Shown: one piece after another, positions 1 to 9,199 of the stretch
How the letters are laid out: the number at the start of each line of letters is the position of its first letter
How positions within the stretch are numbered: position 1 is the first letter of the stretch
NCBI GenBank assembly: GCA_030770535.1
Contig: JASVEC010000230.1
Coordinates: 1-28,903, forward strand
Direction: 5' to 3'
DNA length: 28,903 nt
From: Batkoa obscura
Taxonomy: Eukaryota > Entomophthoromycota > Entomophthoromycetes > Entomophthorales > Batkoaceae
The notes under the pieces: generated by a model
What the model was told of the DNA's origin: nothing
The model's input: only the letters and a program-made list of their open reading frames with translations
The model's database searches: none
Translations under genes and position numbers: made by a program

Positions 1-176
1 CCGTGGCAGTTTTGTTTCTTTACCTTATAGCCATAAACACACTTCCGCTTACCTTCTGAGTCCATTCATTCTCACAAACCAAAGAGTAGCTCTCTGAGGA
101 ACTGAAGCTTGATGGACCGTATGAACCTTCTTTAGCTCTATTAGGGAGGTAAATACCTAAATATAATTCTTCTTTT
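1..176 (-). CDS. Partial gene at left edge: one probable internal exon, product unknown
   Basis: Read on the minus strand, positions 176 to 53 form an open exon of about 41 codons. It is preceded by a splice-acceptor-like CCTTTAG (184-177) and followed by GTAAGC (52-47), the same donor used in the galactokinase gene. The translation contains LGIYLPNRAKEGSYG followed by a serine-rich stretch and SLVCENEWTQK. This is much less A/T-driven than the surrounding DNA and reads like an extracellular or secreted protein segment. After the donor the frame soon stops, as expected for an intron, and the rest of the gene lies beyond the left edge. I do not recognise the family. The exon could also be part of a decayed gene, because no upstream exon is evident within the next 400 bases. 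Confidence 0.4.
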
Positions 177-576
177 CTAAAGGTTATCCATTAACAGGTA
201 AACATCCCTTAAACCAGTAACTTAACTATTAAAAAATTTTGTTGTTACAAACAAAGTATATGGGACTAAAGTCTTTTAATAAAAAAAGTTTATTATGTTA
301 TAAAACTAATATTTTTTTAATTCGATTGTTTTGAAAAAATTGAATAAACTAGTAAAAGCCATTTTGAATAGAAGTACATTTAGTTTATTTAGTATATATC
401 AAATTTTATAGATGATCCAAAGCCCTCTTTTATAGATAATATGAAAACGTTCTTCATTAAATGGATAACAATTTTTAAAGAGTGTAATGGTATGCTAAGA
501 ACGCCACATACTAAAGCAAATATGTTAAGCAGTAGATTGTAAAGACGTTTATAGCCAGAAAATGTAGCTAAATTAG
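177..576. other. Intergenic, no gene seen
   Basis: AT-rich DNA with stops in all frames. Nothing is recognisable apart from its role as 5' flank of the left-edge exon. Confidence 0.5.
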
Positions 577-622
577 CCTCGAAAAACCAAGTAGATCATT
601 TGAATCTAATACTTTTTCGAGG
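577..622. repeat. Perfect 10-bp inverted repeat downstream of the first TM198-like gene
   Basis: CCTCGAAAAA at 577-586 pairs with TTTTTCGAGG at 613-622 around a 26-nt loop. It lies about 30 nt past the stop codon of the minus-strand membrane-protein gene, so it would fall in the 3' UTR. A role in 3'-end formation or mRNA stability is conceivable but is inference. The equivalent hairpin is not seen after the paralogue at 2792-3589. Confidence 0.55.
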
Positions 623-653
623 TTTATTATATTAAAATTTTGTCTAATCAATT

Positions 654-1472
654 TCAATAAGGATATTTTTTTGGATCACTAGTGTTCTTTTCCACTGATC
701 CTTCCCTTTTATAAGTGAGAAAATGATATATACCGAACCCAAGAGTAACTACAATGTGAATAACTAAGGTAGAAATAGAAATTATCATAGGAAATTTTTC
801 TAAAAATTCAGATCTATCTAGATTTAAATAGACAGCACCTGTGAAAATAAATCTATAGCCGTTAGCAAAAAGGAAACCACCGACTATAGCAGCTGTAAAT
901 ACCTCAAACAAGCGTTTATAAATACCACACAAGACAGCTAATATGATTCCAAAGCCCAAAGTTAAACAAATAATTGCAATACCATTTCCAGTAGGAAATC
1001 CAATAGTTAAACCAATCATCATTCCAGATCCTAAACCTACCAAAACTATACCAAATTTGCCAAATATAGCAGCCAAAATACCTATCAATAGTCCAAGCAC
1101 AAGAGATATTGAAAGCAAAATAATAAACGAATCAAACATATCACTGAGTGGATTCTCACCTTGAAGCAAGGAAGAATTGGTAAATAAGGGCTTGACTTTT
1201 TGATAATAGATGATTATAGCACCAATAACCATTGAAACAAAACTGGTTACAAATAAGCCACCAACAAAATATAATGCCTTTATTACTCCACGACCAAAGA
1301 TCAAAAATATAAAACCCACTACCAACGACACTACTCCAACTCCTATTAATACTTTAAAGTAAATTTGAAACAAATGCATAAAAAAGACTGAAGCTCTAGT
1401 TATAATTTCAGCCCCAACATCCAAAGCAGGATTATCAGTAGATCCTATACCGTTATCCATATTACTTATCAC
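654..1472 (-). CDS. Seven-helix TM198/TM7S3-like (DUF4203-type) membrane protein, copy 1
   Basis: 272 residues, intronless. The soluble N-terminus (about 1-35) is followed by seven hydrophobic segments at roughly 41-59, 66-89, 113-136, 140-158, 163-184, 190-215 and 229-252, then a charged lysine-rich tail. The short loop FGRGVIKALYF after helix 1 and the glycine-rich helices 4-6 resemble the TM7S3/TM198-like family. Members of that family are integral membrane proteins, and human TMEM198 has been linked to Wnt signalling; the fungal role is unknown. It is closely similar over its whole length to the gene at 2792-3589 and more distantly to 5551-6261, so this is a local tandem family on one strand. 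An internal methionine at residue 5 is an alternative start that aligns slightly better with copy 2. Family assignment is from pattern and topology, not a database search. Confidence 0.8.
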   Translation of the reverse strand: MISNMDNGIGSTDNPALDVGAEIITRASVFFMHLFQIYFKVLIGVGVVSLVVGFIFLIFGRGVIKALYFVGGLFVTSFVSMVIGAIIIYYQKVKPLFTNSSLLQGENPLSDMFDSFIILLSISLVLGLLIGILAAIFGKFGIVLVGLGSGMMIGLTIGFPTGNGIAIICLTLGFGIILAVLCGIYKRLFEVFTAAIVGGFLFANGYRFIFTGAVYLNLDRSEFLEKFPMIISISTLVIHIVVTLGFGIYHFLTYKREGSVEKNTSDPKKYPY

Positions 1473-2791
1473 TAACTTATAAATTATTCTAAACTTTATT
1501 GTTTTTTTGATTACCTTCCTTTTTCTGTCTTTTTATAATATAATATTGCCTGCCATTATACTTTTTGGTCCCATATTTATTCCAGACGGTATCTTAAAAC
1601 CTTGGTATTTTTTGAATTATGTAATACGCCTTTTGACAAAAAGTCCAGTACGTTTATATAATGTCTAAAAACTATGGGTCCCGATATATTCGATGATTTA
1701 TTTGTTCCGAAAAAAATCGTTTAACTTAATAACTATCCGTTTTATTATTTTGATAATATCTATAAGTATAATTTGAGGTACTATAGTTAAGAGTAATAAG
1801 GCAAAGTATTAATAATGAATTTAGATGTAGGGTTTTAAAAAACATTTATAGTCAAGGTTAAATCTAAATTGTTTACACCTTTGTTTTCAACTACACGTTC
1901 CTATAATCTTTTCTAAATAAATTAAACCGCTATCAAATAAGTCAATACCCACACTTGTTATTATTTGTACCAAAAAGCAAGATTATTTTTATTCATGTTC
2001 TTTTAAAATTTATGCATAGTTTTCCATCAATAGAATTTTTAGTACTAATTTTACAGTTGTTATAATTCTTTGCGACTTAATTGTTCATTTATGAAAAATA
2101 TTAATAAATTTTACTAAAATTCAACGATTAGGTATCATAAAAATTGTTATGATACTTTAAAAATTACTTTTAAAGATACCAGCTAATACATCACTACATA
2201 GTATAGATATGTTCGGGACTTTTATTACAAAGATTATACTGGATGTATTCTCAAACTACTTAAAAACAACAATGGTATTTATAGAGGCTATAAAAGCGTA
2301 TATCATTTTCTGATAAATAGTCCTAACTTTAATCTGTTACTAATATTTAGTAGAGTTATATCGTTTTGAATTAAATCAAAGCTCTAATCTACCGCCTTTA
2401 AGAATATCTTTATTAGCTCAGAGATCAAGTTGATTTATTTGTATTGCTAAAAGAAAAAACCATTGTAAGTCACAGCTTTGTCAATAAAAGAAATGTATAA
2501 TTTGAATCTAGAGACACTCAAACAATGTACAATTATCTTGAAATTTGAGCTTACTTAATTGGAAATTAGAGCCAAAAATATAACCAGGGCTAATAAATAC
2601 AGGATTCATAATGTTATCAAAATGATATTGTATGAGTAAATGAAAAATATTGTATATTAATCTAAAATATGTTTTATCAATATGATACAAGTGAGATGAA
2701 TCTAGTGAAATAACTAAACAGTTTAAAACAATAGGTTTTTTAAAATTATTTTATTATATATTACATGTGTGTCTACTTAATTCTGGTATCA
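1473..2791. other. Intergenic spacer between membrane-protein paralogues
   Basis: AT-rich, with no convincing gene. A 60-codon minus-strand frame at 2508-2690 is weakly reminiscent of leucine-rich-repeat sequence but has no continuation. Matching GGNCCCATA-like ends near 1566 and 1683 may mark a small old insertion; this is not firm. Confidence 0.4.
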
Positions 2792-3589
2792 TTATTTTTC
2801 TGGATCACCATTGTTATTTTTAGCTGATTCCTTTCTTTTATAAGTATAGAGATGATATAGGCCAAAACCGAGAGTAAGTACAATATAAATGACTAAAGTA
2901 GAAATAGAGATCGATTTGGTATATGTGTCTATGTATTCAAGGTTCTCTACATTCAGATAAACAGCACCTGTGAAGATAAGTCTATACCCATTAGAGAAAA
3001 GAAAACCACCAACTATAGAAGCTGTAATTACTTCAAACAATCGTTTATAGAAGCCGCATAAAACACCAAGAATGATGCCTAAACCAATAGTCAAACAGCC
3101 TATAGCAATAGCATTTCCAGTAGTGACACCAATAGCCAATCCGATCATCATGCCACATGCTAAACCTACTAAAACAATACCAAATTTACCATAGATAGCA
3201 GCTAAAATACCAATCACTAGTCCAAGTACAAGAGATACTATAAGTAAAATAATAAATGCTTTGAACACTCCCCCAAATGGATTATCTCTTTCGAGTAGAG
3301 AAGGATCCGTAAACAAAGGTTTGACTTTATTGAAATAAATTATTATTGTACCAATTAACATTGAAATAAAACTAATGACTACTAAACCACCAAAGAAATA
3401 TAATACTTTAATTACTCTGCGACCAAATATTAAAAATACTAATCCTAACACTAATAATACTACTCCAATCCCTATTAATGCTTTAGAATAAATTTGAAGC
3501 ATATTGATCAAAAACCCATAAACTTTGCTCATCATTTCAGCTACAGCCTCTGAGCTTGCATCAATACTATGATCCATATTATTATCCAT
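2792..3589 (-). CDS. Seven-helix TM198/TM7S3-like membrane protein, copy 2
   Basis: 265 residues, intronless, same strand as copy 1 and about 1.3 kb upstream of it. The two align end to end without large gaps, sharing blocks such as LVLGLVIGILAA, YGKFGIVLVGL, YKRLFEV and FTGAVYLN. The soluble N-terminus and the loop after helix 2 (KVKPLFT...) are also shared. Seven hydrophobic segments are predicted by eye, with a basic C-terminal tail. The strong conservation in the helices alongside divergence in the spacers suggests both copies are under purifying selection. Substrate or partner unknown. The chosen ATG gives an N-terminus parallel to copy 1; MDHSID at residue 5 is a possible later start. 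Confidence 0.8.
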   Translation of the reverse strand: MDNNMDHSIDASSEAVAEMMSKVYGFLINMLQIYSKALIGIGVVLLVLGLVFLIFGRRVIKVLYFFGGLVVISFISMLIGTIIIYFNKVKPLFTDPSLLERDNPFGGVFKAFIILLIVSLVLGLVIGILAAIYGKFGIVLVGLACGMMIGLAIGVTTGNAIAIGCLTIGLGIILGVLCGFYKRLFEVITASIVGGFLFSNGYRLIFTGAVYLNVENLEYIDTYTKSISISTLVIYIVLTLGFGLYHLYTYKRKESAKNNNGDPEK

Positions 3590-4403
3590 ATTTTTATTAT
3601 CAATTCAGTATAATAAGTTAAACTTTATTGTTTTTATTTTTATTTAATTGACATTATTTATACATCTTTTTATATTATTTTTGTTTACTACCATTATTAC
3701 TTTTTTCATATAGTTATTATAGTGTGGCGATTTACGCCCTTGATATGTTTAGTGAACCATTAGTATTAAATCAAAGCGGGGTTTATATGTTCTTCTAAAT
3801 ATTATTTACTCCGATTTAATTTGAGGTTTACTTAGAGAAAAATTTTAATTGGAGTTTATATCTATCTCTTGTTTTATTGTTCTGATTTATACACAGGTAT
3901 GTAATTTGTAATACCATGATTATAGCCAATATATATAAGCATTCATAGCAAATCTTAATATAAGCTCAAAGTAAACTATAGAGTACTTTCAATTCTATAT
4001 TAGTAAAGATAACATAATAAATTGAAATACGATTAAACTGGTTAATTTATAAACATTATTGGTATTTATCAAGAAGAAAATTATTACCCCTGCTCATGTT
4101 CTTAAAACATTTTAAGCGAATTTTTACATTTTGGAATTTTTAGTAATAAATCTATTTATAAAGCTAGTTAATTTCATCGAAAGTATCTCCTTTACTTTTT
4201 TTAGACTTGGATCCTTCTTTTCTCACTACACTCGGCGGAACTGTTCTTTTGCTATTAAAGATTCTCGTTTTTTTGAATTTATTCATCCTTTAAGCGTTTT
4301 GTGTATTAAATAAGTAGGTAATACAGGACTTGCTCTTGAAGTCAGAAAAAAATTAGGGAATAATTAAAGCATGAACTAACCGTATCTCTATGTAATATAT
4401 GAG
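3590..4403. other. Intergenic, no gene seen
   Basis: AT-rich. A 60-codon plus-strand frame at 4131-4313 is low-complexity, has no homologous partner in the window and is not called. Confidence 0.5.
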
Positions 4404-4505
4404 TATGGGAGTGTTTTTTTGGCTTCATTATTTTTTACCTTTCAAGCACTATTTCAATCGAAAAATTGTTAATAAAATTCTTAAACACAAAAATACATTC
4501 CTATA
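4404..4505 (+). mobile_element. MITE-like inverted-repeat element, copy A
   Basis: Begins TATGGGAGTGTTTTTTTGG and ends with ACATTCCTATA, whose reverse complement (TATAGGAATGT) resembles the start. The internal segment includes a weaker hairpin between TTATTTTTTACC and GGAAAA/GTTAATAAAA-type sequence. It is one of a family of about 100-bp elements in this window, has no coding capacity and is flanked by TA. The family is probably a non-autonomous DNA transposon of the TA-target class. Confidence 0.7.
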
Positions 4506-4910
4506 TAACTTGGCTTTTGTTTAAAGAGCTTTATCAGATGCATTCAAAGAATAACTTAATAAAATGTTTAAATATAATAGCGACGTTTATTGAAAGATTA
4601 TAAAACTGTTGTATTTTGTGGTGGAAGAATTTTTTTTTTGGTTTGTGACAAAAATTTATGATAGATCTATCCCATTCTCTAACTAAATTAACATTAACTT
4701 GTACTGCCCTTGTGAATATTTTTGTTTAATTAAATATGACATATATATATTTAAATTGTTAAAAAGAAACTATAATAAACTACTTTCATATTGAATTTAA
4801 TAATAATTGAGCACATCTAACTTGATACAAATCTCTAATATAGCTAAAAGAGTTTTTTTAAATTCTTAAAAAACGAGCTCTCAGTTATCTTTATTAGTTA
4901 AGAGTGCAGT
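4506..4910. other. Intergenic, no gene seen
   Basis: AT-rich with stops in all frames; nothing recognised. Confidence 0.5.
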
Positions 4911-5222
4911 AATTAGAAACTAGTAATAAGAGGAGAGTAAGGTCAGAGAGGAAGTGGTTTAATGCCTTTTTTGGGATTTGATAATCTAGATATCATACGA
5001 GGTAAATTAGTAGCCTACACAATCTTTCACTCAATGACCAAGCTTGCCAAAGAGGATTTAAAAGGACAAGCTCCAAAGGCCAATTTTGTGTGGATCCTAT
5101 AGATTGGCCATAAAATTGAAGAACAAAAGGAGATTATAAAGTGAATTTTTAAGCTAGCCGAAATAAATACAGTGTCATCAATTGACGGAATGGGAGGATA
5201 GGAGTAAATCCAATTAACAGTA
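4911..5222 (+). pseudogene. Decayed protein-coding remnant, family not recognised
   Basis: Composition changes abruptly to more G/C and purine-rich here. One plus-strand frame reads as normal protein over about 90 codons (for example MPFLGFDNLDIIRG, then TKLAKEDLKGQAPKAN, and later INTVSSIDGMGG) but is broken in about four places. No domain is recognised. It could be the relic of a transposable element or virus-like element, or of a host gene, so I treat it as a fossil. A second remnant of similar character starts near 28.4 kb. I see no direct similarity between the two. Confidence 0.45.
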
Positions 5223-5550
5223 AAAACCTCAATTTCCTAATATTAAATTTGTATTATCAAAACAAATTTAATAGCAGTATGCTTAAGAAATATTCAAAAC
5301 TATAAATATACTGTCAACTATCTAAATTAGTCTACGAGGATTCTAATTGTTAAAGGGCTAATAATAAATTAAAAAACTAATTCAATCAAGCTTGTAATAT
5401 TTTTTATTAGATCAAGATAACATAGTTAGTTTGCTTAAGTATAACTTTTCTAAAGTAATAGCTATCAATTCTCTGATAGCTTTGTTAAGATAGCCATAAT
5501 CATAAATTTTAAACTATATTTAGTATTCACAAAGATAAGTGATGAAATCG
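5223..5550. other. Intergenic, with one short hairpin
   Basis: AT-rich. AGCTATCA at 5460-5467 and TGATAGCT at 5474-5481 form a perfect 8-bp stem with a 6-nt loop. It lies downstream of the minus-strand pseudogene at 5551-6261. No gene seen. Confidence 0.45.
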
Positions 5551-6261
5551 CTAAACCGGGTAATGCTTTAGCTTATTATTTTTTGGTTTAGCCTTTGACT
5601 TATTATACTTCACTTTGAACACAGTGAAGATCACCATTTTAAAAATAATTGTTACTATATGCGCTAATATACAGCTTGGTGTACTTTTTTGAAAAAGTAA
5701 AGTACTAATACTGATGATGTTAAACCCTTCCATAAATAAAAATGAGCCAGTTCAAATACATGCCGTTACAAACCCATCTTCTTTATGAAAAAACATTCCA
5801 TTCAACAAAATAAGGGATAAGATAAAGCCAACTGGTAAATTAATTATTGGGGATGGAAAAAAAGATCCAAATGTAAACCAGAACAAATACCCTGAAAACA
5901 TGCCTATTACAATATCTCCAAACCTTTCATTGTATAACGCTAACAAACCAAAGATTATAGAAATAGCTAAAGCACCTAGATTCATCCCCAAGAAAGGGAT
6001 ATTTTGATTTCCTGCTGTTGTCATTGAGGTATCTTTTCTGTATATAACTATTAATAAACCTATTTGAATTATAAAAGAAGTGAAAAGCCAATAACCAGAG
6101 CTAAAGCGTATAAATTTGATTGTAGATTCTCTTTTATGAAGTATTATAAACCCAGTAATTATGTAAATAATACCAACTAGAATATTTATTATAAGGATAC
6201 TGAGCTCTTCAACTAGGAAAGCATCAATAAAGCCATATTGTGAATAATAGGAAGAGTTCAT
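5551..6261 (-). pseudogene. TM198-like membrane protein, copy 3, interrupted by an in-frame stop
   Basis: The minus-strand frame from 6261 runs 169 codons to TGA at 5754-5752, then continues in the same frame to 5551 (about 66 more codons). Across the stop the sequence still follows the family. DGFVTACI, stop, TGSFLFMEGF aligns with the VFTAAIVGGFLFANGY block of copy 1, and the final hydrophobic segment plus basic tail correspond to helix 7 and the tail. Continuous length would be about 236 residues against 265-272 in copies 1 and 2. Similarity is otherwise low, so it is an old, diverged paralogue. A 43-nt GTAACG..AAG intron spanning the stop is possible but changes frame and ends soon after, so decay is the simpler reading. 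A shorter functional five-helix protein ending at the TGA cannot be excluded. Confidence 0.6.
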
Positions 6262-6879
6262 TTTTTTATGGAACTTGTTTTTTTACATTTCATGACTAAT
6301 TATGTTTTTTTATAGTTACTCATATTTGAATAACATTAATAAATGAGTTAAAAGTAAATTAGGAACAAACAGATTAATGTAAAAGAGTACTTTTTTAACT
6401 ATTAAACTTTCTTAGCTTACGCCGTATAATCACAGGGATGGAGTTTCAGTTAGTAAGTTATTTAGTAATATTTAATTAAATGTTACTTTATTTTATAGAG
6501 TTTTCATAGTATAGGGAATCCTTATTACAAACTATGATCAATACCTATTTTACTGACAGTTAATTTCCTGATAAGGCAAATTTAACATAAAACTAATTAA
6601 TTAAATCTGTTTTTAAAGAGTTTTTACACTAAGGTGAGTCTAATATGTTTCTTTATTCTGATTAGCCCACATGGCATAATATTCAAATATAGCTGTTTAT
6701 ATTATTTTATTATGAATTTTTTATTAAAAAATTAAGCTTTCAATAGTATAAAATCATTCATTTTATTGGCTAAATTTAATTTCTATCAAATATAAAATGT
6801 TATACTGTAATTTTATTATAATATTAAGATTGAAAGTATATTATTTTATAAAACTCATATATTAATTAAATCTGTTTAG
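6262..6879. other. Intergenic, no gene seen
   Basis: Very AT-rich, with stops in all frames. It contains the 3' flank of the tRNA gene at its right end. Confidence 0.5.
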
Positions 6880-6911
6880 CAAAACAGGGGCTCGTCGCTA
6901 TCGACGAGTTA
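6880..6911 (-). terminator. GC-rich hairpin and oligo-T immediately after tRNA-Ile copy 1
   Basis: Three bases past the tRNA discriminator the minus strand has CTCGTCG (6908-6902), a 4-nt loop, CGACGAG (6897-6891), and then a T4 run at 6883-6880, the usual Pol III stop. The perfect 7-bp GC-rich stem is striking in this AT-rich DNA and would be carried in the 3' trailer of the primary tRNA transcript. The other two identical tRNA genes have only an oligo-T run and no hairpin. Confidence 0.6.
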
Positions 6912-6984
6912 TGCTCCGTATAGGGCTTGAACCTATGACCTTAGCGTTATTAGCACCACGCTCTGCCAACTGAGCTAACGGAGC
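6912..6984 (-). tRNA. tRNA-Ile (anticodon AAT), copy 1
   Basis: A 73-nt cloverleaf. The 7-bp acceptor stem is GCTCCGT/ACGGAGC with discriminator A. The D arm is GCTC-AGTTGGCA-GAGC. The anticodon stem is TGGTG/CGCTA with loop CTAATAA, giving anticodon AAT at 34-36. The variable loop is AGGTC, and the T arm is ATAGG-TTCAAGC-CCTAT. Internal A box (TAGCTCAGTTGG) and B box (GGTTCAAGCCC) are present. No intron. It reads AUU (and AUC after A34-to-inosine editing). Identical over all 73 nt to the genes at 16073 and 24504. Confidence 0.97.
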
Positions 6985-7448
6985 ATTTCTAATCACTGTT
7001 GATATTATCGATTAAAAATAATTAATATTTATCAAATTAACTTTTAAAGACAGTGGTGATTGTTAGCAATGCTTTTGCCTTTAGCTATTTGTTGTATTTA
7101 TTAATTTTAAAGGTACGGATTTTTGCTGACATTTCATTTGTATTGGTAGTCGTTATTTTATCACATTGTAAGTATGGTAATGGTGAGTATTTTAAAGCTA
7201 TTAATTTAGGTTTAAATACATACGTAGTTGGTTTATTTTAAATAAAATATATAGAAGTTATATTAAAGTTGAATATCTATTATATGGTTAATAAAGTTAA
7301 AAATAAAATGACGTTTATCATTATTGATAATTTTTATATTAATATAATAATGATAGGCTATTTACCATACTTGATCATCTCTAAAAGAATGGTAACAGTA
7401 TAGTATAAATACCAAATGTAATAAAAAAGGTATATCAATATAAACAGA
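6985..7448. other. Intergenic, no gene seen
   Basis: 5' flank of the tRNA. A 62-codon hydrophobic plus-strand frame (7053-7241) begins without ATG and is not called. Confidence 0.45.
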
Positions 7449-7553
7449 TATGGGAGTGTTTTTTTTTGCTTCATTACTTTTTCAATCTTTTGAGCACTAT
7501 ATAAGCAGAAAAATTGCCAGTAAAATTTTTAAACACGAAAATACATCCTTATA
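7449..7553 (+). mobile_element. MITE-like inverted-repeat element, copy B
   Basis: Starts TATGGGAGTGTTTTTTTTTG and ends ACATCCTTATA. Its internal sequence closely parallels copy A (GCTTCATTACTTTTT, GAGCACTATATAAGC, CCAGTAAAATTTTTAAACAC). About 105 bp, flanked by TA, with no coding capacity. It lies just before a pentanucleotide microsatellite and the 3' end of the 347-residue protein gene. Confidence 0.75.
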
Positions 7554-7555
7554 TG

Positions 7556-7592
7556 TTATTTTATTTTATTTTATTTTATTTTATTTTATTTT
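7556..7592. repeat. (ATTTT)n microsatellite
   Basis: About seven uninterrupted copies of the pentamer ATTTT, directly after MITE copy B. Confidence 0.9.
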
Positions 7593-7686
7593 GTTAAAAG
7601 GAGGATAAGACTAATAATAAATCAATGTTTGAAAATAAATATAGCGTTTTAATTAAATAATAATAACAATAAACTAAAAAAATTGT

Positions 7687-8780
7687 CTATTTTTTACCTG
7701 ATCTATCAAGCCTTCTCTTTGAATGTTGTTTTTCCAACCTTTCATCAGTTTCCTTTTCAACTTCCAATGTTCTTTTATTATTATGATGAAGTGATAGGAT
7801 TGTACGACCTGGACTAATGGGTTGATTAACATTTAAATCAACATCGTTATAATTTAAATCCAGAAGCTTAGATTTCTTATGCTCTAAATACCTTTTAGGA
7901 TTATATCTTTTGATAGTCTCTATTTCATTATTAAATGTATGTTCATTTTGTAAATTTTTATCTTTAATGGTAATTCTCTTTATATCGAATTCTTCCGTAG
8001 CTTCCCAATTAGTTGCCCACTCTGATGCATAACTAGAACTATCCTTCAGCCCCTGTTGATAGCTATTTTGTATTTGGGTCGGGTTTTCCTTTAAACTATC
8101 AATGTGTTCGCTTCTTAAAGTACTCTTTATATTTTGTTTAGTTAATATTACTGATTTGTCACGATTCTTTATATTTATACTGTTACTAGCGTTGTTTGAT
8201 TCTTTTTTTCTCCCAATTAATTTATCTATTTTTTCCCCAATTAATTTATCTATTTTTTCTTCAATTAATTTATCCATTTTTTCTTCAATTAATTTATCCA
8301 TTTTTTCATCTTCATTAATATCATTAATAAGTGTTGATTTCTTCAATAAGACTTGGTGCTTAGAAGAACAGGCTTCATCATCTAAAACTCGTTATAGTCA
8401 TTATTTAATTTACTACTATTACTACACTTACAAATATCCTTTCTTACTTCCTCTAAATTATCATCTTTCATTTTGTTCTCTAATATTTTTAATTTATCAC
8501 TTGTTTTCATTTTTTCCTTCTTTTGTTTATTCAGTTGTTGTTTTATTTGATCAAATATATCGACATCTTCTTTATCTTCAGTAATTTTGGTTTGATTTTG
8601 CAACATGTCTTTAACTGCTTTAGAATGTTTCCATTTGGCGTTTATGGACATTATTATCTTTCCTCTTTCCATTATATCTTTTCCTTTATTTTTTAATGAA
8701 TCATTGATAACTACCATAAACTTTTTGAAGTTATTATGACTTAATTGAAGTAATTCGGACACTTCAACTGTTCTTTTCAT
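7687..8780 (-). CDS. 347-residue coiled-coil/repeat protein of unknown function, two exons
   Basis: Two minus-strand open stretches join through an intron at 8431-8382 (50 nt, GTAAGT..TTTTAG, phase 1). Exon 1 is 8780-8432 (116 codons plus one base) and exon 2 is 8381-7687, total 347 residues. Splicing turns TGT/AT into a tyrosine codon and enters the long second frame exactly. That frame has no ATG near its beginning, which supports the join. Residues 1-60 form a helical head related to residues 25-75 of the 892-residue protein at 24883-27561. Residues about 141-173 hold four 8-residue repeats (K[IM]DKLI[EG]x) of coiled-coil type. Residues 233-245 (SSYASEWATNWEA) match the long paralogue's LTYVADWAADDEA, and the C-terminus (KRTLEVEKETDERLE) matches its RRTSELEKEAEKILE. 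The order of blocks is the same, so this is a short paralogue lacking the repeat-rich middle. No known domain recognised; probably intracellular, with no signal peptide. Confidence 0.75.
8215..8310 (-). repeat. 24-nt tandem repeat, four copies, inside a coding region
   Basis: Four consecutive 24-nt units, each encoding an 8-residue K-[IM]-D-K-L-I-[EG]-x unit. Because 24 is a multiple of 3, copy-number change would leave the reading frame intact. Confidence 0.9.
8382..8431 (-). other. Intron of the 347-residue protein gene
   Basis: GTAAGT at 8431-8426 and TTTTAG at 8387-8382, with a possible branch sequence CTATAAC about 7-13 nt upstream of the acceptor. Length 50 nt, the same size as galactokinase intron 1. 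A competing donor GTAAGA at 8447 gives the wrong phase. Confidence 0.75.
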
Positions 8781-9094
8781 TGTTTTAACTTAAGATAAAT
8801 AAATTCGAGTTAAAATGAATTGATTTTTAATTGACTTTTGATCCTTTGGAAATTTATTGGTTATAAATGAATTTCAATTGAATAGCTAAATATTATTGGA
8901 ACCAATAAAATTTGGAATTTGAAAAGTATTACGCTGCTCATTTTTTAAAGGGTTAGTCTAAATGAAGTTGCCAAGTTTAACTAAAGTTAGGATAAAGCCA
9001 TCTCGGCTAATCATATGGCTTTGTTTTGATAATCATTGGCTTGGATCAGAAAACAAATATCAATTTTGGCATGCAGCCATAGAAAACTATCGAA
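8781..9094. other. Intergenic, no gene seen
   Basis: 5' flank of the 347-residue gene. A 61-codon plus-strand frame from 8962 runs into the telomere-like patch and is not called. Confidence 0.45.
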
Positions 9095-9167
9095 CTCTGG
9101 CCTTAACCATCACTAACTCTAGCCTCAATCTTAGCCCTGATCTTTAACCCTAACTCTAACCCTAACA
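9095..9167. repeat. Interstitial telomere-like patch (CCCTAA type)
   Basis: The plus strand shows a run of degenerate 6-mers, with CCTTAACCATCACTAAC, CTCTAGCCTCAATC and TTAGCCCTGATC leading into AACCCTAACTCTAACCCTAA. The last part is nearly perfect CCCTAA/CTCTAA repeat, the C-rich strand of a TTAGGG telomere as used by many fungi. It is internal, short and decaying, so it is not a present-day chromosome end. Confidence 0.6.
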
Positions 9168-9199
9168 AAATGAGATCTCATTTGTTGAATTACAACAAA
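9168..9199. repeat. 16-bp perfect palindrome next to a hairpin
   Basis: AAATGAGATCTCATTT (9168-9183) is a perfect palindrome. It overlaps the left arm of a second inverted repeat, TTTGTTG (9181-9187) / CAACAAA (9193-9199), with a 5-nt loop. Both abut the telomere-like patch. Confidence 0.75.

Noticed and set aside
1564-1688. Small inverted-repeat element with GGNCCCATA-like ends
   Set aside because: Only nine or ten end bases agree, with no second copy in the window.
2508-2690. 60-codon minus-strand frame as an LRR relic
   Set aside because: Only a vague leucine pattern, with no F-box or repeats up- or downstream that can be tied to it.
7556-7592. CRISPR-like or functional repeat array
   Set aside because: It is a simple ATTTT microsatellite with no spacers.
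8102-8584. 160-codon plus-strand open frame
   Set aside because: Antisense shadow of the 347-residue protein gene; Phe/Leu/Ser-rich, as expected opposite Lys/Glu/Asp codons.
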